DNA of 64,000 nucleotides. Origin: Marinobacter caseinilyticus (lineage in GTDB: Bacteria > Pseudomonadota > Gammaproteobacteria > Pseudomonadales > Oleiphilaceae). A program made the translations under genes and the position numbers. A model generated the notes under the pieces. It did not search any database. It was not told the origin of the DNA and saw nothing but the letters and a program-made list of their open reading frames with translations. Below, in pieces: positions 40,756 through 50,087 of this stretch. How positions within the stretch are numbered: the stretch's first letter is position 1; every line of letters begins with the position of its first letter. The DNA lies in NCBI RefSeq assembly GCF_011074955.1, contig NZ_WUQJ01000018.1, forward strand, positions 124,001 to 188,000. The letters run 5' to 3'.

Positions 40756-42231
40756 ATGATAGGAAACAACGTGGGGGTAACAATAACCTTCCTGATTTAT
40801 ATAGCCATGATGCTAGCCCTTGGCTACATCGCCTATAAACGCACATCTAACCTTTCAGACTATATCCTGGGTGGCAGAAGCCTGGGCCCACTTCCATCCG
40901 CTTTGAGTGCCGGTGCATCGGACATGAGCGGCTGGCTGCTTCTCGGCCTTCCGGGCTATGCCTATGCCGCAGGTTATGAAGCGATCTGGATTGCGGTAGG
41001 TTTGTTGGCCGGTACCTGGCTCAACTGGCTGCTCGTGGCAAGACGTCTGCGAACATACTCGCTGGCCGCCGGAGACTCCCTGACGTTGCCGTCGTTCTTT
41101 GAAAACCGTTTTAACGACACCAGCCGAACGCTGCGTGTGGTATCGGCGTTTTTCATTTTGATGTTCTTCCTGTTCTATACCAGTTCCGGTCTGGTTGCCG
41201 GTGGCAAGCTGTTTGAGACAGTGTTCGGTCTTGAATACGAAATTGCGGTGATTATCGGTACTGTCGCGGTGGTCTCCTACACTTTCTTCGGTGGTTTCCT
41301 GGCAGTGGTCTGGACCGACGTGGTGCAGGGTCTGTTGATGTTTGCCGCGCTTTTGCTGGTGCCGATCATGGCGATCAATGCGGATGGCGGCTGGTCGGCC
41401 ACGCAGATGGCGATGGAAGCCAAGAACCCTGAGTTCCTGAATGCCTTTACTGGCACTGACGGTGAAGCGTTGGGCATCCTGGCGATTCTGTCCCTGTTGG
41501 GCTGGGGTCTCGGGTATTTCGGTCAGCCACACATTCTGGCTCGTTTCCAGGCAATCCGCAGTGAAGACGATGTGCCAACCGCACGCCGCATCGCGGTAAT
41601 CTGGAGCGCGTTTGGCTTGTTTGGCGCCTTGCTGGTGGGTTTTGCGGCCATTGGCTACTTCGATACCGTATTGGAAGATGGGGAAAAAGCCTTTATCCTG
41701 CTGGTCGATGCTCTGTTCCATCCGGTCATTGCCGGTATTCTGCTGGCGGCGATTCTGGCTGCCATCATGAGTACGGCTGACTCCCAGTTGCTGGTCTCGT
41801 CTTCAGCGCTGGCGGAAGATTTCTACAAGGCACTGTTCCGTCGTGATGCATCGCAAACCGAACTGGTTTGGGTGGGTCGCTTTGCGGTGGTGGGTATCGC
41901 GGTGGTTGCAACCATCCTGGCGTTCGACCCTGACAGCAAAGTGCTGACATTGGTGTCTTATGCCTGGGCAGGCTTTGGTGCGGCCTTCGGTCCGGCCCTG
42001 ATTCTGTCGCTGTACTGGAAACGGATGAACAAACAGGGTGCCGTCGCCGGTATCATTGTTGGTGGTGCCACCGTGGTAATCTGGGGCAACATGTCAGGTG
42101 GTATTCTCGACCTGTATGAGATTATCCCAGGCTTTATCTTGGCGACCGCCGCCATCGTCGGTGTATCGCTGGCAACAGCCGAACCATCCAAAGAGATTCA
42201 GGACGGTTTCGATCAGGCAATGAATCCCTAA
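40756..42231 (+). CDS. putP: Sodium/proline symporter PutP
   Basis: 491-residue inner membrane transporter of the solute:sodium symporter family with about 13 transmembrane segments. Signatures: SDYILGGRSLGPL, SAGASDMSGWLLLGLPG (Na+/proline site), LVSYAWAGFGAAFGP and AAIMSTADSQLLVSSS. GGGGAG stands before the ATG. It lies 104 bases after putA and feeds it with proline, which can serve as nutrient or osmolyte. Confidence 0.97.
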   Translation: MIGNNVGVTITFLIYIAMMLALGYIAYKRTSNLSDYILGGRSLGPLPSALSAGASDMSGWLLLGLPGYAYAAGYEAIWIAVGLLAGTWLNWLLVARRLRTYSLAAGDSLTLPSFFENRFNDTSRTLRVVSAFFILMFFLFYTSSGLVAGGKLFETVFGLEYEIAVIIGTVAVVSYTFFGGFLAVVWTDVVQGLLMFAALLLVPIMAINADGGWSATQMAMEAKNPEFLNAFTGTDGEALGILAILSLLGWGLGYFGQPHILARFQAIRSEDDVPTARRIAVIWSAFGLFGALLVGFAAIGYFDTVLEDGEKAFILLVDALFHPVIAGILLAAILAAIMSTADSQLLVSSSALAEDFYKALFRRDASQTELVWVGRFAVVGIAVVATILAFDPDSKVLTLVSYAWAGFGAAFGPALILSLYWKRMNKQGAVAGIIVGGATVVIWGNMSGGILDLYEIIPGFILATAAIVGVSLATAEPSKEIQDGFDQAMNP

Positions 42232-42270
42232 CAGGGCTGAGTTGTTTAGGGTAGAGATACCCATGTAAAG

Positions 42271-42301
42271 AAAAGGGGCGCCCACAAGGCGCCCCTTTTT
42301 T
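42271..42301 (+). terminator. Strong terminator between putP and the hydrogenase locus
   Basis: AAAAGGGGCGC / GCGCCCCTTTT stem with a seven-base loop and six T. The A-rich 5' arm allows it to work on the minus strand too, where it would end the hydrogenase transcript 115 bases after the nickel permease gene. Confidence 0.92.
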
Positions 42302-42416
42302 ATGGCAAACCGTGGCGGGTCGAGAGCAGGAAATAGACGCTGGCGTGGAGTTACCCTGCTGTGGCAGAGAGATATGAGCGTCGAATGCGTGGGTGGGGTC
42401 CACCAACGAAATGCGG

Positions 42417-43145
42417 CTATGCGCCATTTTGATAGACCAGCAGGACACCCATGATCACGGTCGCCAGACCGATCGAAACATGCAGGCTGTTGAATAACTG
42501 TGTCATGTTCCGGGCGCATCGCAGGGGAATGCTAATGGCCACGGACAGCAGTGCCATCCCGCCAATTGAGCCAAGCCCGAACAGCGCGACATAGATCAAC
42601 CCGGTGGAGGGCGACGCTATCGTGGTCACGGTGAGCAGTATCAATGCCGCCGAGCCCGCCAGGCCATGCATCAAGCCAATAAACAGCGCTCGGGTGGGGA
42701 AACTCTGGGGATGGCTATGGTTGTGTTCGGTGTCGCGTGCGTGTTGGTGAGCGACGTCGTTGTCATGATTGAGCGTCGGGACGTCCTCGGCATGAGAATG
42801 CGCATGGCAATGAACCGGGCCGCCGCCGTGATGGTGCGCGTGAAAGTGAATGCGGCGGCGCATCAGACGCCGAATAACATCCAGCCCCAGCGCGATGAGC
42901 ATCAGACCCACGGCCAATTCCAGGGCCTGGGCCAGCCGTTCGGGAATGACGGTATCCAGAAACAGCACTGCCGAGCAGGCCAGGAACAGCGAGAGGGTGT
43001 GCCCCAGCCCCCACATGGCGCCCTGCATGATGGCATGACGACGTGAATGACTGCGTGTGGCCAGGGTCGCTACCGCTGCCACATGGTCCGCTTCCATGGC
43101 GTGGCGCATGCCCAGCAGAAACCCCAATAGCAGCACCGCGCTCAC
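42417..43145 (-). CDS. Nickel permease of the NiCoT/UreH type
   Basis: 242-residue membrane protein with about six transmembrane segments. The N-terminal segment carries RHAMEADHVAAVAT, close to the RHAxDADHI nickel signature of NiCoT transporters (HoxN, NixA), and a second helix has WGLGHTLSLF. A long His-rich cytoplasmic loop (about residues 100-150, HFHAHHHGG, HCHAHSHAE, HNHSH) is likely to bind metal. The GTG start overlaps the hypB stop by four bases, so it belongs to the hydrogenase operon and probably supplies Ni2+ for the active site. An efflux direction as in RcnA-like proteins cannot be fully excluded. Confidence 0.85.
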   Translation of the reverse strand: MSAVLLLGFLLGMRHAMEADHVAAVATLATRSHSRRHAIMQGAMWGLGHTLSLFLACSAVLFLDTVIPERLAQALELAVGLMLIALGLDVIRRLMRRRIHFHAHHHGGGPVHCHAHSHAEDVPTLNHDNDVAHQHARDTEHNHSHPQSFPTRALFIGLMHGLAGSAALILLTVTTIASPSTGLIYVALFGLGSIGGMALLSVAISIPLRCARNMTQLFNSLHVSIGLATVIMGVLLVYQNGA

Positions 43146-44020
43146 GATGCAGTCTCAAACAGCGCCGTCAGCCGGGCGTTTAACCAGGCATACCACCGGT
43201 CCAGACCATCGCCACGGGTGGCTGAGAGCGGAATGACGTCAATGTCGGGATTTACCTTACGGGCGAACGCGATGCAGGCGTCGAGGTCAAAGTCGACGTA
43301 TGGCAGCAGATCAATTTTATTGACAACCATCAGGCTCGAGGCCCGGAACATGTGTGGGTATTTTAGCGGTTTGTCGGTCCCCTCGGTCACCGAAAGGATC
43401 GCCACCTTGGCTTGTTCGCCGAGGTCAAACAGGGCGGGACAAACCAGATTACCGACATTCTCCACCATCACCAGCGAGTCTCTCGGTGGGTTCAGCGCCG
43501 TCAGCGCGCGGGCCAGCATGCTCGCGTCCAGATGGCAGCCGGTGCCGGTATTGACTTGAACCACCCGGCAGCCGGTGGCGCCGATGCGTTCGGCGTCGAA
43601 CACCGTCTCCTGATCCCCTTCCACGACACTGATCGGCACCGAATTCTGCAGGTCGTGTATGGTGCGTTCCAACAGCTGGGTTTTGCCAGCTCCGGGTGAG
43701 CTCACCAGATTGAGGGCCAGAATGTTGCGACCCTCCAGCCAGCCCCGGTTGCGTTCAGCGAGACGATTGTTTTTGGCCAACACCTCCTGCTCCAAGTCGA
43801 TCGTCGTGCCAGAGGTGTGAGGACGGTTGGGAGAATGATCGTGGGCAGGGCTATCAGAGTGGTCGTGGGGGTGAGCGTGATGATGCGTCGGGTGAGTGTG
43901 ACGGTGATCAATTCGGGCATGATCGTGGTCCACCGGCTCGACAATCGCGGTTACTTTGCCCGTTGCCAGGTCAGTGACCCAGGCGTGGGCATGCTTGGAA
44001 CAGCCACAGGTTGTGCACAT
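43142..44020 (-). CDS. hypB: Hydrogenase nickel incorporation GTPase HypB
   Basis: 292 residues; GTP-driven nickel insertion with HypA. The N terminus has MCTTCGC (high-affinity metal motif of the CxxCGC type) and a His-rich tract (about 30-68, RHTHPTHHHAHPH) that can store nickel. The GTPase core has the P-loop SSPGAGKT, EGDQETVFDAERI, VENVGNLVCP (metal site at the dimer interface) and NKIDLLPY. It shares one base with the hypA stop. Confidence 0.97.
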   Translation of the reverse strand: MCTTCGCSKHAHAWVTDLATGKVTAIVEPVDHDHARIDHRHTHPTHHHAHPHDHSDSPAHDHSPNRPHTSGTTIDLEQEVLAKNNRLAERNRGWLEGRNILALNLVSSPGAGKTQLLERTIHDLQNSVPISVVEGDQETVFDAERIGATGCRVVQVNTGTGCHLDASMLARALTALNPPRDSLVMVENVGNLVCPALFDLGEQAKVAILSVTEGTDKPLKYPHMFRASSLMVVNKIDLLPYVDFDLDACIAFARKVNPDIDVIPLSATRGDGLDRWYAWLNARLTALFETAS

Positions 44021-44361
44021 CAGGCAGTCTCCTCAATTTCCATTGATTTGATCCGGAGTTCATCGCCACCCTGTGGCGCTTCCAGATTGTCGGAGCCGCA
44101 AGGGCAGCGAGACAGTAAGTCGTGCATCGCTATGTCATCGCCACAATCGCGGCAGCGGGTACGGCCGGGAATGCGGACAATCACCAGCTCCGAGCCCTCC
44201 AGCGAGGTGCCGGTTGTGACCACGTCGTAGCAAAACCACAGAGCGTCCGGCATCACACAGCAGAGCGTGCCGATCTCCACCGTGACGCGCAGTACCGGCG
44301 CGCCGCCGGCCTTTTTGAGGCACGCCTCCACGATGCTTTGTGTCACTGACAGCTCATGCAC
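44020..44361 (-). CDS. hypA: Hydrogenase nickel incorporation protein HypA
   Basis: 113 residues. The N terminus MHELSVTQSIVE contains the nickel-ligand His2. The zinc finger is formed by RCRDC and RCPCGS. The ending ELRIKSMEIEE is typical. It is coupled to hypB. Confidence 0.97.
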   Translation of the reverse strand: MHELSVTQSIVEACLKKAGGAPVLRVTVEIGTLCCVMPDALWFCYDVVTTGTSLEGSELVIVRIPGRTRCRDCGDDIAMHDLLSRCPCGSDNLEAPQGGDELRIKSMEIEETA

Positions 44362-44391
44362 GCTGGCCTCCTTTTTATCCGGGTGTCCGGA

Positions 44392-45468
44392 CTAACAAAT
44401 ACGTGGCAATTGATCACCCACCAGCATGTCGACGATGCGTTCACCGCCAAACGCGGTGTGCATGATGACGCAGCCTTCCGGACTGGCGCTGACGTCGCCA
44501 ATGATCGCGGCATCGGCTCCGGCCGGGTGACTGCGCATGGCCGCCAGGACTGCACCGGCGTACGCGGCCGGAACCACGGCTACCAGCTTGCCTTCGTTGG
44601 CAAAGTACAGCGGGTCCAGCCCAAGAATCTCAGACACCCCCCAGACCGCCTCTCGCACTGGAATGGTTGGCTCGTTGAGGGTGATACAGACATTGGCCGC
44701 CTGCGCGAATTCATTCAGTACCGTGGCGATACCTCCGCGAGTGGCGTCTCTGAGGCAATGGATATCGGGACAGACTGCAAGCAAACGGCTAACGAGGCCG
44801 TTGAGCGGTTGAGTGTCACTGGCTATGGGTACGTCGAGGGCAAGGTCGTCGCGAGCGGCAAGGATGGCAACCCCATGGTCGCCAACGTAGCCGTTCACCA
44901 GGACCTTATCCCCCGGCCGGGCTCGCTGGGCGGCAATGTTGGTGCCTTCGGGAATCACGCCAATACCGCTGGTATTGATGAACAGTTTGTCCACCGCTCC
45001 GCGGTTCACCACCTTGGTGTCGCCGGTAACAAACATTACCCCAGCTGTGGCCGCCGCCTGTTGCATGGCATCCACAATGAGCCGTAAATCGGACAGCGGA
45101 AAGCCTTCCTCCAGAATGACGGCGCAGGACAGGTACAGCGCCCGGGCGCCGGAGACGGCCAGATCGTTGACGGTGCCATTGACGGCCAGCTCACCGATAT
45201 TGCCCCCGGCAAAAAACAGCGGATCAACCACGTAGGAGTCGGTGGTGAACGCCAGGCGGTCACCCTGGCGAATGAGCTCGGCCAGGTCGAAGCGGGCCTG
45301 ATCTTCCAGCGGGGCCAGGGCAGGGTTATCAAAGGCGCCGACGAACACATCATCCACCAGGTCGTGCATGGCCTTGCCGCCGCTGCCATGGGCCAGGGTA
45401 ATGGTGCCACCGCGAACTTTACCGGTGCGCTGTCGGATACGAGGCGCGCCAGTCGTGGCTCTGTTCAT
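44392..45468 (-). CDS. hypE: Hydrogenase maturation protein HypE
   Basis: 358-residue AIR-synthase-like ATPase that dehydrates the C-terminal thiocarbamate to thiocyanate, giving the CN ligands. The glycine-rich LAHGSGGKAMHDLV, FTTDSYVVDPLFF and ATRGGIATVLNEFA are family motifs. The chain ends PRIC with the required C-terminal Cys. It overlaps hypD by four bases. Confidence 0.97.
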   Translation of the reverse strand: MNRATTGAPRIRQRTGKVRGGTITLAHGSGGKAMHDLVDDVFVGAFDNPALAPLEDQARFDLAELIRQGDRLAFTTDSYVVDPLFFAGGNIGELAVNGTVNDLAVSGARALYLSCAVILEEGFPLSDLRLIVDAMQQAAATAGVMFVTGDTKVVNRGAVDKLFINTSGIGVIPEGTNIAAQRARPGDKVLVNGYVGDHGVAILAARDDLALDVPIASDTQPLNGLVSRLLAVCPDIHCLRDATRGGIATVLNEFAQAANVCITLNEPTIPVREAVWGVSEILGLDPLYFANEGKLVAVVPAAYAGAVLAAMRSHPAGADAAIIGDVSASPEGCVIMHTAFGGERIVDMLVGDQLPRIC

Positions 45469-46640
45469 GTCTGCTGCTCCCTCGGTGCGTTCGGTTTGGC
45501 GGCTTCCCGCGCCCTGAGAACGTCGACCAGATCGATACGTCCATAGCTATACACCGCCGCACAGGCACCTTCGCTCGACACCATTAAGGAACCCATGGGT
45601 GTCTCGGGCGTGCAGGCGGTGCCGAAGACCTTGCACTGCCAGGGCTTGATAGCGCCTTTGAGCACTTCGCCGCACTGGCAGGCTTTCGGGTCGGCTATTT
45701 TGAGGTTGGGTACCGGGTACTTGCGCTCGGCATCAAAGCGGGCATAGCCATCCTGCAGCCGGACGCCGGAATGGTCGATCGACCCCAGCCCGCGCCACTC
45801 GAAAAACGCCCGTAACTGGAACACCTTGCTGACTGCGGCCAGGGCAGGATTATTGCCACGATCGGGAACCACGCGCTGATACTGGTTTTCCACGTCACTG
45901 CGCCCCTCAGCGATTTGGTTCAGCACCATCCAGACCGACTGCAGGATGTCGAGAGGCTCAAAACCGGCAATTACCAAGGGCTTGCGGTAATGCCTGGCGA
46001 TGAACTGGTAGGGCTCGCTGCCAATGACCATGCTGACATGGCCCGGGCCCAGGAAACCGTCGAGGGTCAGCTCCGGGGAATCCAGAATGGCCTTGATGGT
46101 TGGGATGATGGTGATGTGGTTGCAAAAGACCGCAAAGTTTTCAACCCCCTCTGCCTCAGCCCGCAAAATGGTCAAAGCCGTGGAGGGCATGGTGGTTTCA
46201 AAACCCAGGGCAAAAAACACCACCTCCCGGTCGGGGTTGTCGCGCGCGATTCTGAGCGCATCCATAGGCGAGTAAACCATGCGGATATCGGCACCTTCTG
46301 CTTTGGCCTGGAGCAGGCTCTTGCGCGAGCCGGGCACGCGCATGGCATCGCCAAAGGTGGTGAATATGATGTTTGGACGCTCCGCCAGGGCGACGCAATC
46401 GTCGACCCGACCCATGGGAAGCACGCACACCGGACAGCCGGGGCCGTGCACCAGCTCAATACAGTCGGGCAGCATTTGTTCAATGCCGTACTTGAAGATG
46501 GAATGGGTATGCCCGCCGCACACTTCCATCAGTTGCAGTGGCCGGGTAGCGCACAGGGGAATGCGTCGAACCAGGGTGTTGATGTTGTCCACCAGCACCC
46601 GGGCTTTCGCTGGGTCGCGGAACTCGTCGACAAATTTCAT
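45465..46640 (-). CDS. hypD: Hydrogenase maturation protein HypD
   Basis: 391-residue iron-sulfur scaffold on which, with HypC, the Fe(CN)2CO unit is built. Motifs: CGGHTHSIFKYG, HGPGCPVCVLPMGRVD, FALGFETTMPSTA and the C-terminal Cys region with CQCGEVLKG. The ATG at 46640 has GGAGG upstream; an upstream in-frame ATG at 46697 would extend it by 19 atypical residues. It overlaps the SIS gene by four bases. Confidence 0.97.
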   Translation of the reverse strand: MKFVDEFRDPAKARVLVDNINTLVRRIPLCATRPLQLMEVCGGHTHSIFKYGIEQMLPDCIELVHGPGCPVCVLPMGRVDDCVALAERPNIIFTTFGDAMRVPGSRKSLLQAKAEGADIRMVYSPMDALRIARDNPDREVVFFALGFETTMPSTALTILRAEAEGVENFAVFCNHITIIPTIKAILDSPELTLDGFLGPGHVSMVIGSEPYQFIARHYRKPLVIAGFEPLDILQSVWMVLNQIAEGRSDVENQYQRVVPDRGNNPALAAVSKVFQLRAFFEWRGLGSIDHSGVRLQDGYARFDAERKYPVPNLKIADPKACQCGEVLKGAIKPWQCKVFGTACTPETPMGSLMVSSEGACAAVYSYGRIDLVDVLRAREAAKPNAPREQQT

Positions 46641-47323
46641 CCATTGGCCTCCAGTCCGCCGCGTTTGTCGGCCAGCAACGTATGCACCAGATCCCATAAA
46701 ATATGGTAGGTCGCCACGTGCACTTCCTGAATTCGGTGAATGCTGTCGGTGGGCACTACCAGGCAGTGATCGAGTACCGCCGAGCGGGCCATTTCACCCC
46801 CATTCCCGCCGGTCAGCCCAATGGTGGTCAGGCCCAACGCCCGGGCCGTGGTGTAGGCGCGGATCAAATTGCCGGAATTGCCGCTGGTGGAGAAGCCCAC
46901 CAAACCATCTCCGGGCCGGGCCAGTGCAAGGATCTGACGGACAAAGATATGATCGAACCCGACATCGTTACCCACGGCGGTCATCATGGCCTGATCCGCC
47001 CCCAGGCTGGTGGCGGTCAGCGCTGGTCGCCCAGCGGTCACCGGGTGCAAAAACTCCACCGCAAAGTGCGCTGCGTCGCAGGACGAGCCGCCGTTGCCCA
47101 TGGCAAACATGCGGCCACCCCGCAGGTAAACGTTGGCAATGGCGTGTGCGGTCTCCACGACCTTGGTGCCACTCTCGGCGAAGAAGCGTTGCTTCACCTC
47201 AATGCTGTGGTGCGCTTTCTGGCGTACCGACTCGATGAGCGCCTTATCAACCTCTTCATGGTTTTGGGACTCCCCGTGCAGAAACGGATACAAGGCCCGT
47301 AATGGATCGCCGTCGGTGGTCAT
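46637..47323 (-). CDS. SIS-domain protein, phosphoheptose isomerase (GmhA)-like
   Basis: 228 residues with one sugar-isomerase (SIS) fold. GGRMFAMGNGGSSCDAAHFAVEF resembles the GmhA phosphate-binding NGGSAADAQH motif, and FSTSGNSGNLIRA is the second SIS loop. A long N-terminal helix region (1-60) precedes the domain. GmhA normally makes heptose for lipopolysaccharide, yet this copy is embedded between hypC and hypD and overlaps both by four bases. Similar SIS genes are known in group 1h hydrogenase loci, where their role is not established. Key GmhA residues could not be checked fully. Confidence 0.82.
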   Translation of the reverse strand: MTTDGDPLRALYPFLHGESQNHEEVDKALIESVRQKAHHSIEVKQRFFAESGTKVVETAHAIANVYLRGGRMFAMGNGGSSCDAAHFAVEFLHPVTAGRPALTATSLGADQAMMTAVGNDVGFDHIFVRQILALARPGDGLVGFSTSGNSGNLIRAYTTARALGLTTIGLTGGNGGEMARSAVLDHCLVVPTDSIHRIQEVHVATYHILWDLVHTLLADKRGGLEANG

Positions 47324-47598
47324 TGCGGCCCCCCCTGAATCCAGCGCATTTCCTCTGCCATTTCGCCCAGTTCACGGAGCAATTCAAGGGTTTTCATGGC
47401 TTCGTCCTCATCAATCCGGCTCATGGCAAAGCCGACATGCACCAGTACCCAGGCACCAATACATTGCTCATGGTTGCGATGAGCGTCGGTCACACAGGCA
47501 ATGTTGATGGCTCGCCGGATACCGCCGATCTCCACCATGGCGGTGTCCGTATCGGCATCGATGATCGCGACAATCTGTCCGGGAATGCCTACACACAT
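47320..47598 (-). CDS. hypC: Hydrogenase maturation chaperone HypC
   Basis: 92 residues. It begins MCVGIPGQIVAI with the essential Cys2, and GAWVLVHVGFAMSRIDEDEA is the conserved core. It carries the Fe(CN)2CO unit from HypD to the large subunit. It overlaps hypF by ten bases and the SIS gene by four. Confidence 0.97.
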   Translation of the reverse strand: MCVGIPGQIVAIIDADTDTAMVEIGGIRRAINIACVTDAHRNHEQCIGAWVLVHVGFAMSRIDEDEAMKTLELLRELGEMAEEMRWIQGGPQ

Positions 47599-50012
47599 GG
47601 CGGCGCCCTTTTTGTTTCGGCCATCGCCTGCGCCGCCGCCACAGCAGCTTGACCCAGGCTCAGTCCGCCGTCGTTGGGCGGTGCCCGGCGATGGCGCAAT
47701 ACCTGTAAGCCACGGGACTCAAGCGTGTTCACCAGCTCTGCGCTTAAGACCGCGTTTTGGAAGACACCGCCGGAGAGCGCGATGCGACAGGACCAGGCAT
47801 CACGGTGCCGGGTGACAAGGACGCCGACCATAGTGGCAAGTGCCTGCGCCAGACCCGCATGGAAGCGCGCCGCGATCACCCCGGCGGTGATCCCGGCGTC
47901 CAGGTCCCGCAGTAACGCCCGCCACATGGGCGCGGGCTCAAGCAAGGGCAAAGGCCCCGTAGTGTTCAGCGTGAACGGATAAGCATGGCCGTCGTGCAGT
48001 GCTTGCCGGTGGACGATGGCCTCCAGTTCCATCGCGGCCTGACCTTCGTAGCTGACGGTCTGGCGACCTTGGGTAACCGCGGCCACGGCATCGAACAGGC
48101 GCCCGCACGAGCTGGTCATGGGGCAGTTGAAACCGGCCGTCATCATGCGGTCCAGCATGGCAACAGGGTGGCTTGCCAGCGCCTGGAAAAAGGGCAGGCC
48201 ACAATACCTGGCCTTCAGGGTTTGCCAGCCGAGGAGGCGACGAAGATGGGCATAAGCCATGCGCCAGGGCTGATGGACGGCCTGCTCGCCTCCCGGCATC
48301 GCAACCGGGGTAAACGTCGCAATCCGCCGAGCGCTGCGGTAATCCGCCAGTAAGAATTCACCGCCCCAGAGCGTGCCGTCATCGCCGTACCCACTGCCAT
48401 CGAGGACAATGCCAAGTACTGGAGCCGCATCGGGCTCAATGCCGTTGTCCACCAGACAGGCGGCGATGTGGGCATGATGGTGCTGAACTTCCGTGAGCGG
48501 CAAGTGGTTCGAGTCGGCCCATTCGCGGCCTAATTGGCTTGACCGGTAACCGTAGTGCCGGTCGATGGCCAACCGTTGTGGCCAGTGGTCGAGCAGCTCG
48601 GTATACAGCGCCAGGCCCTTGCAATAGGCCTGATGAGCCTTGGCATTGGCCAGATCCCCCAGGTACTGGGACACGATCGCCTCACCGTCACGCAGCAGAG
48701 TAAAGGTATTTTTGGATTCGCCACCGAAGGCGAGAATGTCCGGTGCACCACGGAAGCCGGCCGGCAGCATCAGGGGCGCCGGGGCCAGACCCCGGCCCCG
48801 GCGCAGGACGACCGGACGCTCGGCAACCAACCGGATGACTGAATCGTCCAGGCGATTGACGATGTCCCGGTTATTGAGCAGCAGCACATCGGCAATATCG
48901 GCCAACTGTGTCCGGGCTTCGTCATTACCAATGCATTGCGGTTCCCCTGACCGATTGGCACTGGTCAGCACAATGGGGGCGTCGAGTTTGGCCATCAGCA
49001 GGTGGTGCAATGGTGAATAAGGCAGCATAACGCCGTGGCAACGTTGCCCTGGCGCCACGGCATGGGCCAGGCGCTCTGCGCCAGAGGCCTCGAGCAATAC
49101 GATGGGCGCTGCCGGATCCTCCAGCAGTTGGGTCTCGTTGTCGTTCACTCGGCAATACCGACGCACCATCTCGACATGGCCCGCCATCACGGCAAACGGT
49201 TTGTGATGCCGCCGCTTGCGTTCGCGCAGCCGGCTCACCGCCGTATCGTTGCGGCTGTCGCAGGCCAGGTGAATACCTCCCATGCCTTTGACGGCGATAA
49301 TGTGTCCGGCTTTCAGCAAGCACTGGGCAGCGGCAATGGCGTCGCCGCTGATTGCGCTGATATCGATGGCCGCACCCGTGGTGATTTCGAGCCACAGGTG
49401 CGGCCCACAGTCGGGGCAGGCAACAGGCTGGGCGTGGAAACGCCGGTTGGCCGGATCGTTATACTCCACAAGGCAGGCCGGACACAGGGCAAAGTCGGTC
49501 ATGCTGGTGTTGGTCCGGTCATAGGGTATGCGGTGAACAATGCTCAGTCGCGGTCCACAATGAGTGCAGTTGTTGAAAGCATAACCAAACCGCCGATTGC
49601 GCGGGTCAAACACCTCTGCCACGCAGTCCGGGCAACTGGCGGTATCGGGGGGCACATGGGTGCGAACGGCCCCGGGAATACTGGTGACAATATGAAAGCC
49701 CGGCCGCTGCGCTTTGCCCTCCAGCGGGCTGTGTTCCATTGCCTCAATGCGGGCCAGTGGCGGTGTCTCGGTGCACAAGCGATCTATGAAGGTTCGCTGC
49801 GCAGACGGTGACCCCCATATGTGGATCAGTACCCCTTCAGCATCGTTGCCAACGTCTCCGCTCAGGCCGCAGGCATGGGCCAGCCGCCACACTGTGGGCC
49901 GAAATCCCACGCCTTGCACCAAACCTCGCACCCGAATAGTCGAACCGGGCGCCATGGCCAGCTCGGCTATACGCTGGCTGTCTGTATTGCTGTCGAACGC
50001 CATGATCGTCAT
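47589..50012 (-). CDS. hypF: Carbamoyltransferase HypF
   Basis: 807 residues from the ATG at 50012 (an upstream ATG at 50084 would enclose part of the gap and has no family match). It makes carbamoyl-AMP for the CN ligands. Domains in order: acylphosphatase (RVRGLVQGVGFRPTVWRLA), two zinc-finger blocks (CPDC...CTHC and CPAC...CPDC), a YrdC-like domain (KGMGGIHLACDSRND) and a Kae1-like C-terminal domain (GIVLDGSGYGDDGTLWGGEF, HHHAHIAACLVD). Confidence 0.96.
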   Translation of the reverse strand: MTIMAFDSNTDSQRIAELAMAPGSTIRVRGLVQGVGFRPTVWRLAHACGLSGDVGNDAEGVLIHIWGSPSAQRTFIDRLCTETPPLARIEAMEHSPLEGKAQRPGFHIVTSIPGAVRTHVPPDTASCPDCVAEVFDPRNRRFGYAFNNCTHCGPRLSIVHRIPYDRTNTSMTDFALCPACLVEYNDPANRRFHAQPVACPDCGPHLWLEITTGAAIDISAISGDAIAAAQCLLKAGHIIAVKGMGGIHLACDSRNDTAVSRLRERKRRHHKPFAVMAGHVEMVRRYCRVNDNETQLLEDPAAPIVLLEASGAERLAHAVAPGQRCHGVMLPYSPLHHLLMAKLDAPIVLTSANRSGEPQCIGNDEARTQLADIADVLLLNNRDIVNRLDDSVIRLVAERPVVLRRGRGLAPAPLMLPAGFRGAPDILAFGGESKNTFTLLRDGEAIVSQYLGDLANAKAHQAYCKGLALYTELLDHWPQRLAIDRHYGYRSSQLGREWADSNHLPLTEVQHHHAHIAACLVDNGIEPDAAPVLGIVLDGSGYGDDGTLWGGEFLLADYRSARRIATFTPVAMPGGEQAVHQPWRMAYAHLRRLLGWQTLKARYCGLPFFQALASHPVAMLDRMMTAGFNCPMTSSCGRLFDAVAAVTQGRQTVSYEGQAAMELEAIVHRQALHDGHAYPFTLNTTGPLPLLEPAPMWRALLRDLDAGITAGVIAARFHAGLAQALATMVGVLVTRHRDAWSCRIALSGGVFQNAVLSAELVNTLESRGLQVLRHRRAPPNDGGLSLGQAAVAAAQAMAETKRAPPCV

Positions 50013-50087
50013 GTTTATTACCCACAGGGGAATGTGCCGACCGTTACATCCTGCTGTTTCGAGTAGCCGCATCCGGTGCCGCAATGA

